Shown here: in pieces, positions 1-7,110 of the stretch
Numbering within the stretch: position 1 is the first letter of the stretch
Layout: each line of letters opens with the position of its first letter
Assembly: GCA_001303705.1 (NCBI GenBank)
Contig: LJUI01000076.1
Location: 1 to 11,791 of the forward strand
DNA from: a candidate division TA06 bacterium SM23_40
GTDB lineage: Bacteria; LJUI01; SM1-40
Length of the DNA stretch: 11,791 nucleotides
Direction of reading: 5' to 3'
Notes under the pieces: generated by a model
Told to the model about the DNA's origin: nothing
The model's database searches: none
What the model saw: only the letters and a program-made list of their open reading frames with translations
Translations under genes and position numbers: made by a program

Positions 1-12
1 AGCTCGGTCTAT

Positions 13-1266
13 ATGCCTCGGAGAATCGGCTTTGTGTCAACCCGTCTCGCGGGGACGGATGGTGTTTCCCTTGAAGCGGCCAAGTGGAGCCGCTTCTTCG
101 AGAAGAATGGGGCCACCTGCTTCTACCTGGCGGGAAAGCTCGACTGGCCGGAGGAACGGTCGCTCCTTGTGGAAGAGGCTCACTTCACCCACCCGCTCAT
201 CAAGGAGATATACGACCGGTGCTTTGTGATGCAGACCCGCGATCGCTCCCTCACCCAGGTGATCAACGAAGTGAAGGAGCGGCTCAAGGAGCAGCTCTAT
301 CGGTTCATCAACGAGTTCAAGATTCAACTTCTCGTGACGGAGAATGCGCTCTCCATACCACTGAACATACCGCTTGGGCTTGCCATCTGCGAGGTGATCT
401 CTGAGACCGGGATCCCCACGATCGGGCATCACCACGATCTCTACTGGGAGCGCAAACGGTTTCTCACGAATGTCGTCTGGGAGTACCTCAATATGGCGTT
501 CCCACCTCACCTGCCCACGATACGCCATGTTGTGTTGAACTCCTCGGCAGCGCACCAACTCGGCCTGAGGAGGGGGATAGCGGCGAGGATCATTCCCAAC
601 GTGATGGATTTCGAGAATCCACCTCCGCCTCTCGATGACTATGCGCTCGATGTGCGGCAAGCATTCGGCATTGCTGACGATGAGACATTCGTGCTCCAGC
701 CGACGAGGGTCGTCAAGCGGAAGGGGATCGAGCACGCTATCGAGCTCGTGAGGCGTCTGGGGACGAAGGCGAAGCTGGTGATATCGTACGCCTCCGACGA
801 CGAGGGGCACGATTATGAGCAAAGAGTCCGTCAGTACTCGCAGCTCATGGGTGTCGACACCCTTTTCGAATCGGCCCTGATAGCAGATCGCCGGAGTACC
901 ACCGAGACGGGACAGAAAGTGTATACGATCTGGGATGTCTATCCCCACGCCGATCTCGTGACCTATCCCTCGACCTTTGAGGGCTTCGGCAACGCGTTCC
1001 TGGAGGCGATCTACTACCGGAGCCCGATCGTCGTCAATAACTACTCGATCTTCGCCACGGATCTGAAGCCGAAGGGATTCAGGGTGATCGAGCTGGATGA
1101 CTATGTGACGGACGAGGCGGTCGAGTTCACCAGGAGAGTGCTGTCGGATCCGGATCTGGCCCGGGAGATGGCAGACCACAACTACGAGCTCGGGCGGCGG
1201 TACTATTCGTTTTCTTCTCTGGCCAGGCGGCTCGAGTCGCTCCTCTGTGACCTGTTCGGAGTCTAG
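13..1266 (+). CDS. GT4-type glycosyltransferase
   Basis: Predicted cytoplasmic retaining glycosyltransferase of the GT-B fold, 417 residues, complete if the ATG at 13 is the start. Only 12 bases precede it, so the ribosome-binding site cannot be judged. The C-terminal half carries the GT4 nucleotide-sugar site: a QPTRVVKRKG stretch (R232, K237) and the E-x7-E motif at E323 and E331 within EGFGNAFLE. The N-terminal half has a conserved-looking HHHDLYWER segment (residues 139-147). There is no signal peptide or membrane segment. Donor and acceptor are not visible; the sequence resembles to me a GT4 subgroup linked to compatible-solute glycosides such as mannosylglucosylglycerate, but that is recollection and not proof. 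The next gene starts 105 bp downstream, so shared transcription is possible but not shown. Confidence 0.85.
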   Translation: MPRRIGFVSTRLAGTDGVSLEAAKWSRFFEKNGATCFYLAGKLDWPEERSLLVEEAHFTHPLIKEIYDRCFVMQTRDRSLTQVINEVKERLKEQLYRFINEFKIQLLVTENALSIPLNIPLGLAICEVISETGIPTIGHHHDLYWERKRFLTNVVWEYLNMAFPPHLPTIRHVVLNSSAAHQLGLRRGIAARIIPNVMDFENPPPPLDDYALDVRQAFGIADDETFVLQPTRVVKRKGIEHAIELVRRLGTKAKLVISYASDDEGHDYEQRVRQYSQLMGVDTLFESALIADRRSTTETGQKVYTIWDVYPHADLVTYPSTFEGFGNAFLEAIYYRSPIVVNNYSIFATDLKPKGFRVIELDDYVTDEAVEFTRRVLSDPDLAREMADHNYELGRRYYSFSSLARRLESLLCDLFGV

Positions 1267-1323
1267 GCTCAGGATCGATATGGTGTTTTTCGGTTGCTGA
1301 TACTGAAGAGATTCTCGCACACG

Positions 1324-1371
1324 CCGACCACGGAGAAGGGAGAGGCGCCAACCACTGAGAAGGGAGACGCG
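1324..1371 (+). repeat. 24-bp tandem duplication containing the ribosome-binding site
   Basis: Two adjacent 24-bp units (1324-1347 and 1348-1371) match at 21 of 24 positions. Each holds the purine core GAGAAGGGAGA. The second unit ends one base before the ATG of the octaheme cytochrome gene, so its core is the likely Shine-Dalgarno sequence and the first unit is an upstream duplicate. The period is a multiple of three, so a hypothetical upstream TTG start at 1294 would read through in frame. Confidence 0.8.
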
Positions 1372-3282
1372 ATGCCTGTGAAGTGGGCGCGGTCCGTGTT
1401 GTTGTGTACCGCTCTGGCGTCCATCGCTTCGGGCGGCTGCCGGGGGATCTATTCCCGCCTGGTCCATCAGGCGATGCCGCCGGAGACGCGTCCCGCCGAG
1501 ATCGTCTTCCCGGTGCGGCCGCTGGCCGATGGGGAATTCGAGGCGCTGGCGGATTCTCTCCTCGCTCAGGCGGCGCCTCACCCGGACCTCCGGCCGTTCC
1601 TCGCTCATATCGACCGGTTTCGGGAAGCAGAGATCAGAGCGTACGAAGGTCCTGCAACATGTATCAGGTGCCACGCCGAGATCGAGGTGGAAGATGAGCA
1701 GGGCAGATCGCATCAGGTAAGTCTTCTCGATGACGTCACGGGATCGGCTCACTATCGGCTCTTCACTGACCGCCACCCCAATGTGTACGGGTTCAACGGA
1801 CAGGTCGCGGACAACTTCCCGATGGGCAAGATCGATCGCCCCTGTCCGAAACCGGGGTCGTTCGTCATGACATCCTGGGCGGAACTGGTCGTGAGCCAGC
1901 AGGGAGATACGTTCTCGACGGGATGCGGGCAGTGCCATATCGGCGGGCAGTACGCCGCCCCGCTTGGCGAGATCATGCCGGGGTACCGGACGTTGCCGGA
2001 GGAGAAGCATGCGCTCGATTGCCTCATCTGCCATTCCGTCGCCTACGATCTGAACCAGAAGGTCGTGGTGGTCGACGACGACGGACGTACGAGATGGGGA
2101 CAGGACCGATCTCTTCGTGCCGCACTGACGGTGGGCATCCCCATCAGTCAGAACTGTCTGCGTTGCCATCAGCACAATTTCGGCGGGGACGTGTACGTAG
2201 ACGAGACCGATCCCAGCTTCATGCAGAACATCGTCGACAGGGGTGAGCCGTATCCCCGGGTGCTTCATCCAGGATCGAAACGGGGGACGCCATTCTCACC
2301 ATCATGGGATGTGCACGCGAGAGCCGGTGTCGGCTGCCTCGATTGCCACGAGAGTAGAGGTCACCGTATCGCAAAGGGCACGCACACCACGACGTTGATG
2401 GCCAACGACCTCCCCGACGTACAGGTCTCGTGCGAGAACTGCCATGCGCGCGCTCCCCATAGGTCAGATCGATACACATCGCCGTACCTGAACATGCATG
2501 TTGACATCATCGCCTGCCAGACCTGTCACATCCCCTCCCTCCATCCAGACAATGTCACGCTCTGCGACTTCTCCCGCAGTGTCTACGATGCTGATGACGG
2601 GCTGTATGGATTTGCCGACATCCTGAAAGATAATGAGCCGGGCAAAGGGATCATCTATCGCTGGTGGAACGGTTCAGCGACCTTCTTCGGTAATCCCATT
2701 GGCGACCGGCCGGACGGTGAGGGCTCTTACCGGTTCTACGACCCAACGCACGTCTGGCCTGAGTTCGCGGGATTCGACTACGCGGGCTGGTACGAGAGCG
2801 TGATGAAGCCGATCGCCCGTCAGGGCCGGTCGAAGCTCTATGCCATGAAGCTGTACAACGGGAGGCAGCACATCGATCTCGGCAACATCGGCCCGTTCGG
2901 GGGCATGCTGGTACCGTATAATCTTCCCGTGTACCACTCGACCGGAGATCCCCTGGCTGCCGCCGCGGCCGAGATGGAGAAGGGGATGATGAAGAAGATG
3001 TACAGCTGGATGTTCAAGAAGTATCTGCTGGATCGGTTTCTGTCGTTCCTCGACGTCGATGAATGGAACATAGCATCCTATGCGGATGTCGCCGCCGGCA
3101 GGAATATCGAAGCCCGCTGGATCCCGCACGATGCCTGCCTGGAGATCGATCATGCGATACGCCGCGAGGGAGCTCTCGGCTGTGCGGATTGTCACTCTCC
3201 GTGGAGTGTGCTCGACTTCAGATCTCTGGGATACTCCGAGGAAGAGATCGCTGCACTGTCCGAGCAGAGGGTGCTGCGATAG
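1372..3282 (+). CDS. Octaheme c-type cytochrome lipoprotein, tetrathionate reductase (OTR) family
   Basis: Predicted exported multiheme cytochrome, 636 residues from the ATG at 1372. That start is chosen because a purine-rich Shine-Dalgarno lies just upstream and because it opens directly onto a signal peptide: basic start, hydrophobic core at residues 8-19, then SGGC with Cys23 as the possible lipidation site. The -3 residue is Ser, so the lipobox is not ideal. Eight CxxCH heme motifs begin at C97, C185, C217, C262, C322, C354, C382 and C604. Their order and surroundings (CLRCHQHNFGGD, CENCHARAPH, CQTCHIP, and a final CADCH followed by LDFRSLGY) match the OTR family. Known OTR reduces tetrathionate, and also nitrite and hydroxylamine in vitro, at a lysine-ligated heme. 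The physiological substrate here is inferred only. No quinol-oxidising partner or cytochrome maturation gene is in the window. Confidence 0.88.
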   Translation: MPVKWARSVLLCTALASIASGGCRGIYSRLVHQAMPPETRPAEIVFPVRPLADGEFEALADSLLAQAAPHPDLRPFLAHIDRFREAEIRAYEGPATCIRCHAEIEVEDEQGRSHQVSLLDDVTGSAHYRLFTDRHPNVYGFNGQVADNFPMGKIDRPCPKPGSFVMTSWAELVVSQQGDTFSTGCGQCHIGGQYAAPLGEIMPGYRTLPEEKHALDCLICHSVAYDLNQKVVVVDDDGRTRWGQDRSLRAALTVGIPISQNCLRCHQHNFGGDVYVDETDPSFMQNIVDRGEPYPRVLHPGSKRGTPFSPSWDVHARAGVGCLDCHESRGHRIAKGTHTTTLMANDLPDVQVSCENCHARAPHRSDRYTSPYLNMHVDIIACQTCHIPSLHPDNVTLCDFSRSVYDADDGLYGFADILKDNEPGKGIIYRWWNGSATFFGNPIGDRPDGEGSYRFYDPTHVWPEFAGFDYAGWYESVMKPIARQGRSKLYAMKLYNGRQHIDLGNIGPFGGMLVPYNLPVYHSTGDPLAAAAAEMEKGMMKKMYSWMFKKYLLDRFLSFLDVDEWNIASYADVAAGRNIEARWIPHDACLEIDHAIRREGALGCADCHSPWSVLDFRSLGYSEEEIAALSEQRVLR

Positions 3283-3301
3283 GGTGACGTGGCAGGGAAT
3301 G

Positions 3302-3416
3302 GATCCGGGAGGATGACCGGAACGGATGGAGAAGGATGCCGGGAATACATGGAGAACGATGACGGGAATAGATGGAGAAGGATGTCAGGAACAGATGGAG
3401 GAGGATGGCGATAATG
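3302..3416 (+). repeat. Five-copy 23-bp purine-rich tandem repeat
   Basis: Five units lie end to end in strict 23-bp phase: 3302-3324, 3325-3347, 3348-3370, 3371-3393 and 3394-3416. The core is GATGGAGAAGGATG followed by a variable base and CGGGAA. The first unit is the most diverged, and the fourth is close to the second. The period is not a multiple of three, and the array fills nearly the whole spacer between the cytochrome and the macrodomain gene. Its last three bases are the ATG chosen for the macrodomain gene. Units 2 to 5 each carry a GGAG-type Shine-Dalgarno-like core. Confidence 0.88.
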
Positions 3417-3968
3417 GAGACGATGGTGGGCAACACCAGGCTCTCACTGATTCGCGGTGACATCACGCAACAGGAGACCGAGGCGATCGTCAACGCAGCC
3501 AACTCGAGCCTGCTCGGGGGAGGTGGGGTCGATGGTGCGATCCACCGGGCCGGCGGCCCGCAGATTCTGGAAGAGTGCACGGCGATCCGTGCAAGGCAGG
3601 GAGGGTGCCCTACGGGAGAGGCGGTCATTACCACCGGGGGGAACCTCAGAGCGCAGCACGTAATTCATACCGTCGGCCCGATCTGGGCGGGAGGCGACAA
3701 GGATGAAGATCGCCTGCTCCGCAATGCCTACCACAGCAGCCTGGCGCTGGCGAAGGACCGCGGGATCCGTTCGCTTTCCTTTCCCTCGGTCAGTACTGGC
3801 GCGTACCGGTTTCCTATCTCGCGTGCGGCGAGAATCGCGCTCTCGACGGTTCGAGAATTCCTGCGCGAGCACGAATTCGAGGAGGTGCGGTTCGTGCTCT
3901 TCTCGGAGAGCGATCTCGGGTCCTATGAGAAGGCATGGGATCAGCTGGCGGCTGCGGGAGAGAAGTGA
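3414..3968 (+). CDS. Macrodomain protein, MacroD/YmdB-like ADP-ribosyl hydrolase
   Basis: A single-domain macro protein of 184 residues, the usual size for the family. It has the MacroD signature in order: RGDIT (residues 14-18), [18 protein letters not shown] (27-44) with the conserved Asn30 and Asp40, then [19 protein letters not shown], and the STGAYRFP loop. Family members bind ADP-ribose and hydrolyse O-acetyl-ADP-ribose or mono-ADP-ribosyl esters on proteins; which of these applies here is unknown. It should be cytoplasmic. The ATG at 3414 is preferred because AGGAGG at 3399-3404 lies 9 nt upstream. The ATG codons at 3372 and 3405 are in frame, but the first sits inside the repeat array and the second has no spacer. 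A methyltransferase gene follows after 58 bp, so the two may be co-transcribed. Confidence 0.9.
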   Translation: METMVGNTRLSLIRGDITQQETEAIVNAANSSLLGGGGVDGAIHRAGGPQILEECTAIRARQGGCPTGEAVITTGGNLRAQHVIHTVGPIWAGGDKDEDRLLRNAYHSSLALAKDRGIRSLSFPSVSTGAYRFPISRAARIALSTVREFLREHEFEEVRFVLFSESDLGSYEKAWDQLAAAGEK

Positions 3969-4026
3969 CCCGGCGCGCCTGCGACCGGCGGCTCGAGGCC
4001 GGTGAGCATGAGGAGGGAGTAGTGAA

Positions 4027-4806
4027 GTGACGAGCGACGCGACGGGTTCTGCCCGGGAGTTCCTGTCGGAGCCCGCGGTGTACGACTTCTTCGTAGACGA
4101 GGAGTCGCGGCTGAAGCGCGAGGAAGATCTCCTGCGAAAGGTTGCGGCCGCCTCCTCTGCCGACAGGTCCGGCGTACTCGACGTCGCATGCGGTACTGGC
4201 ATTCACGCCGCGTTCTTCGCCCGTCTCGGGTACCGGGTCGTGGCCCGCGATGCCGATCCCGAGATGATCGCCTATGCCCGGGCCAAATGGGAAGGCTCCG
4301 GGGGCGTGAGATGGGCGATCCATGACATGGCCGAGACGTCTCGCGAGAAATTCGGCCTGTCGCTCTGTCTCGGGAACTCCCTCTCGATGCTCCCCGACGA
4401 GGATGCGCTCTCCCGCACGATGAAGGCGGTGGCGGAACAGCTCGACGACGGTGGACGATTCCTTTTTCAGATACTCGATTACGCGTCGCTGCGCGCGGAT
4501 AGCCATCGCCTCGTGTACAAGCCCGGCGAGGTCAATGGGAGGAGAATCGGGGTCGTCAAGCTGCTGGCAGCGTCGGGCGATGAGATCATCGCCTCCTTTC
4601 TCACGCTCGAGCGACAGGATGAGGAAAACGGCGAAGTCTGGGCATGCCGATCCACGGTGTCGCGGCTCTCGGCGTGGGAGCCGGATGATATGAGGAAGTC
4701 TATCGCCGCGGCAGGGCTGAGAATAGAAGAAGAGTATTCGGCCTTCTCAGGGAAGCCGTTTGCTCCCGGAGAAGGCCGTGACTATATCGCAGTTGCAGGT
4801 AGATGA
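4027..4806 (+). CDS. Class I SAM-dependent methyltransferase, substrate unknown
   Basis: 259 residues from the GTG at 4027, with AGGAGG at 4011-4016 ten bases upstream. The nearby GTG at 4022 runs straight into a stop and is excluded. The Rossmann-type SAM-binding motif I is VLDVACGTG (residues 50-58), followed by VVARDADPEM, whose Asp75 would bind the ribose hydroxyls of SAM. Later comes a strand-loop segment with LCLGNSLSML, and DDGGRFLFQILDY typical of motifs IV and V in small-molecule methyltransferases. There is no signal peptide, so it should be cytoplasmic. The fold is clear but the substrate is not; overall layout resembles the broad UbiE and glycine/sarcosine N-methyltransferase-like group. 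It lies 58 bp behind the macrodomain gene and faces a minus-strand gene tail to tail, with a 40-bp gap and no strong terminator. Confidence 0.88.
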   Translation: MTSDATGSAREFLSEPAVYDFFVDEESRLKREEDLLRKVAAASSADRSGVLDVACGTGIHAAFFARLGYRVVARDADPEMIAYARAKWEGSGGVRWAIHDMAETSREKFGLSLCLGNSLSMLPDEDALSRTMKAVAEQLDDGGRFLFQILDYASLRADSHRLVYKPGEVNGRRIGVVKLLAASGDEIIASFLTLERQDEENGEVWACRSTVSRLSAWEPDDMRKSIAAAGLRIEEEYSAFSGKPFAPGEGRDYIAVAGR

Positions 4807-4846
4807 TCGCCTGCGATGCAGTCGTGGTCGATGGTCTCGTGTGCCC

Positions 4847-5503
4847 CTAATCCACCCAGTCGGCGAACGTGATGTGCAGGGAGCCGCTGGCCTTCAGCTC
4901 TGCGCCCGTCGCCACATCCTCTCCTGTGATCTCCACGTCAGCGATCACATCGAGCGGTATCCCCGTTCCCGCATAGTAGCTGTGCCCGCCCAATTCCTGA
5001 AGTGAGGCGATCGAAGAGAGCGGCTCTGCGATCTTGGCCTGACTTGCCACTGCCATGATGTTGATCACTCCCGCACACTCTTCTCCCGCAGTCACCTCGG
5101 CCGAAAGATAGCCCTGCACGACCTCCGGCACCACAGGTTCCTGGTCGATCCGGCGATATGTAATGCGGTACTCGGTGACGCGGGCAGCCTGCACGGAGAA
5201 GGTCCCCAGGCCGGCACCCGGGGAATAGCAGAGGGTGACCGGAACTATGTCGTCAGAGATGGAGTCGTCCCAGCCGTACGCCTCCATATCGTCCCCATCA
5301 CTATCGAAGTCATCGGTGTCGATCTCGATCTCGCCGTGATCGATGATGTCACTGTGCAGAGGATCTCCCAAGTTGATGCTCACTACTCGGAGCAGTCGGT
5401 TGTCGTTTTCACTGCACCCCCCCGCCAGCACCAGAAAGACGATGGAGACCGCCAGCGCGATCGTCCGGATTGAAGCCAGTCTCGGCCAGCTCAGAGGTTT
5501 CAT
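4847..5503 (-). CDS. Hypothetical lipoprotein with acidic DxDxDG loop
   Basis: A predicted exported protein of 218 residues that I do not recognise by function. The ATG at 5503 (minus strand) is chosen over an in-frame ATG at 5539 because AGGAGG lies 6 nt upstream of it. The N-terminus is a lipoprotein signal: basic residues to Arg13, a hydrophobic stretch at residues 14-26, then AGGC with Cys30 as probable lipidation site. The mature part has an Asp-rich loop at residues 62-72 containing D65-x-D67-x-D69-G70, which could bind calcium, but the acidic residue at position 12 of a true EF-hand loop is absent. The rest looks beta-rich, like an immunoglobulin-type fold, and ends in LHITFADWVD. It may be a surface or periplasmic lipoprotein. 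It is the only minus-strand gene here and has its own promoter. Confidence 0.75.
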   Translation of the reverse strand: MKPLSWPRLASIRTIALAVSIVFLVLAGGCSENDNRLLRVVSINLGDPLHSDIIDHGEIEIDTDDFDSDGDDMEAYGWDDSISDDIVPVTLCYSPGAGLGTFSVQAARVTEYRITYRRIDQEPVVPEVVQGYLSAEVTAGEECAGVINIMAVASQAKIAEPLSSIASLQELGGHSYYAGTGIPLDVIADVEITGEDVATGAELKASGSLHITFADWVD

Positions 5504-5587
5504 TGTGGTCCTCCTCTTGCGGAAACAACCCAGTTGCACTATCTTTAGATGAGCAGTCCAAGTGAGTCTCGCGTTGTCCGGTTACTA

Positions 5588-5616
5588 AATCTACCCGGCA
5601 AGGCGGCGAATGTCAA
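5588..5616 (-). promoter_or_regulatory. Sigma70-like promoter for the minus-strand lipoprotein gene
   Basis: Read on the minus strand, TTGACA (5616-5611) is followed after exactly 17 nt by TAGATT (5593-5588), which matches the -10 consensus at 4 of 6 positions. Transcription would start near 5581, giving a leader of about 77 nt to the ATG at 5503. The -35 boxes of this promoter and of the plus-strand promoter lie about 60 bp apart, back to back. Confidence 0.6.
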
Positions 5617-5677
5617 GACAAAAACGAGGGGAGAATCCCGGCCGTCGTTCCAGCGAAATGAGGGCGTATTTTTGTAC

Positions 5678-5706
5678 TTGACAATAAGTGAGCACAAGGG
5701 TATATT
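5678..5706 (+). promoter_or_regulatory. Strong sigma70-like promoter for the HTH-pilMNOPQ cluster
   Basis: A perfect -35 box TTGACA (5678-5683), a 17-nt spacer, and TATATT (5701-5706), which matches the -10 consensus at 5 of 6 positions. The local sequence is A+T-rich, unlike the rest of the window, as expected for a promoter. Transcription would start near 5713, about 45 nt before the ATG at 5758. This is the only convincing promoter I see before the pilus genes. Confidence 0.75.
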
Positions 5707-5757
5707 TTTTTGGCTACTTGTCGTCGCTTATGGTATCCGCCTATTGAGGTTCTCCTG

Positions 5758-5949
5758 ATGCCCCTTGCCCCAGAGAGTATCGATCCGAGAAAGCTCTATA
5801 CCGTGTTTGAGACAGCCGAAATACTGCAACTCAGCGAGCAGACAGTCAGAAAACATCTCAGGGATGCTAAGCTGCGGGGCAGAAAGATCGGCAAGCGGTG
5901 GCATATCAGGGGAGCGGAGATACGCAGGTACATCGGCGAACTGGACTAG
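5758..5949 (+). CDS. Small excisionase/MerR-type helix-turn-helix DNA-binding protein
   Basis: 63 residues from the ATG at 5758, with GAGG at 5746-5749 eight bases upstream. An in-frame ATG at 5710 would sit at the predicted transcription start without a ribosome-binding site, so it is rejected. The whole protein is one winged helix domain of the excisionase/HTH_17 type: LYTVFETAEILQLSEQTVRKH forms the first helices (residues 13-33), and the wing is KIGKRWHIRGAEIRRYI (43-59), with the typical aromatic Trp48. Such domains bind DNA as recombination directionality factors or as small regulators. No integrase or phage gene is nearby, so a regulatory role is more likely. It sits first behind the strong promoter, with pilM 106 bp downstream, which suggests it belongs to the pilus operon and may control it. 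Confidence 0.82.
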   Translation: MPLAPESIDPRKLYTVFETAEILQLSEQTVRKHLRDAKLRGRKIGKRWHIRGAEIRRYIGELD

Positions 5950-6055
5950 CGAGACGACCGGGGACGAGGCGTCATGGGCACCCACCACGGCTCACGGGGC
6001 TCAGTCGGGCGTCCTGCCTTGTAGGAGTGCCCTGGAAGTAGGGGGGCGATCCAAC

Positions 6056-7105
6056 ATGGGGTTCTTACCGAAGAAGAAGCGCCGGAACGTCGGCCTCGAC
6101 ATCGGGTCCAGCTTGATCAAGGTCGTCGATCTGGAGACCGGAGGCAAGGGCGCAATGCTCCATAACTACGGCATTGGTGCTCTCCCTCCGGATGTTATTG
6201 TTGACGGCGAGGTGATGGACCGCGAGGTAGTAGTTGATACTATCAAGGGGCTGTTTGCGTCGAAGGGGATCACCAAGACTGCAGTGGCAACGGCTCTCTC
6301 CGGGCGTGGGGTGATCGTCAAGAAGATCACCATGGAAAAGATGAGGGAGGCCGAGGCTCGCGAGCAGATCCGATGGGAAGCAGAGCAGCACGTGCCGTTC
6401 GACATCAGCGACGTCTCGCTCGATTTCCAGATCGTCGACACTGAGAGCGCCCCCGATCAGATGGACGTACTGCTCGTTGCCGCGAAGCGAGAGAACGTCA
6501 CGGCTCGAGTCAATCTGCTTCAGGAAGCAGGGCTCGACACGGTGCTGGTCGATGTTGCTGCGTTCGCGATCCAGAATGTGTACGAGGCGAACTACGGATT
6601 CGAGCCTGGACAGTTGATCGCCCTCGTCAATGTGGGAGCAGAGACGAGCGGCATCAACTTCGTCAAGGATGGCATTTCGTTCTTCACCCGGGATCTATCG
6701 ACAGCCGGGGGGGATTGCAGTCAGAGGCTCCAGAAGGAGCTGGGGGTAGGATACGAGCAGGCAACGGAAATCCTCAAGGGAGAGTCGCTCGAGGCGGTTG
6801 GGATGGACCAACTCCAGCCGATCCTGCGATCCTTCGGCGAGGATCTGGCGGTAGGAATAGAGCGGACGCTTCCCTATCTTCCGTCCTCCGACGAAACAAG
6901 AAAAATGAACCGGATCGTGATGAGCGGAGGGGGAGCGATGATCCCCGGACTGGCCGACTTTCTCCAGGAGCGATTCGAGATCCCCGTTGAAATCATTGAT
7001 CCTTTCCAGCGAATTGAATACGCGCCCGATCTGTTCGGTCCTCAGGGGCCGAAGTCGACAGGGCCCATCATCGCCCAGGCCATCGGGCTTGCCATGAGGG
7101 AGTAG
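6056..7105 (+). CDS. pilM: Type IV pilus assembly protein PilM (actin-like ATPase)
   Basis: 349 residues, the normal PilM length, from the ATG at 6056 with a G-rich Shine-Dalgarno (AGGGGGGC, 6040-6047) 8 nt upstream. The frame stays open further upstream, but that part overlaps the preceding gene and has no family similarity. PilM is a cytoplasmic FtsA/actin-like protein that binds ATP and the N-terminal tail of PilN, linking the pilus motor to the alignment complex. Visible motifs: phosphate-1 loop VGLDIGSSLIKVVDL (residues 12-26), the EQIRWEAEQHVPFDI segment typical of PilM, phosphate-2 NVGAETS (192-198), and the adenosine motif MSGGGAMIPGL (289-299). The short N-terminal basic stretch PKKKRR is common in the family. 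pilN starts 5 nt after its stop. Confidence 0.95.
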   Translation: MGFLPKKKRRNVGLDIGSSLIKVVDLETGGKGAMLHNYGIGALPPDVIVDGEVMDREVVVDTIKGLFASKGITKTAVATALSGRGVIVKKITMEKMREAEAREQIRWEAEQHVPFDISDVSLDFQIVDTESAPDQMDVLLVAAKRENVTARVNLLQEAGLDTVLVDVAAFAIQNVYEANYGFEPGQLIALVNVGAETSGINFVKDGISFFTRDLSTAGGDCSQRLQKELGVGYEQATEILKGESLEAVGMDQLQPILRSFGEDLAVGIERTLPYLPSSDETRKMNRIVMSGGGAMIPGLADFLQERFEIPVEIIDPFQRIEYAPDLFGPQGPKSTGPIIAQAIGLAMRE

Positions 7106-7110
7106 TCGCA

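Noticed and set aside
1294-1371. N-terminal extension of the cytochrome from a TTG at 1294
   Set aside because: It would put 26 residues, including a repeat-derived segment, before the signal peptide; the ATG at 1372 has a good ribosome-binding site and a normal signal sequence.
37-2268. Long minus-strand open frame of 743 codons opposite the glycosyltransferase and the cytochrome
   Set aside because: It lies antisense to two well-supported genes, has no recognisable domain, and its residue make-up (many Arg, His, Leu, Val) is that of a complementary-strand shadow in G+C-rich DNA.
3984-4003. Small hairpin (ACCGGC with GCCGGT, 8-nt loop) between the macrodomain and methyltransferase genes
   Set aside because: Only 6 bp of stem with no T-tract; expected by chance in G+C-rich sequence and too weak to call a terminator.
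4806-4817. Short inverted repeat ATCGC/GCGAT at the end of the methyltransferase gene
   Set aside because: A 5-bp stem with a 2-nt loop and no T-tract cannot be supported as a terminator for the convergent genes.
5758-5949. Prophage or integrative element suggested by the excisionase-like protein
   Set aside because: No integrase, attachment-site repeat, tRNA or phage gene is visible, and the gene is followed by core pilus genes.
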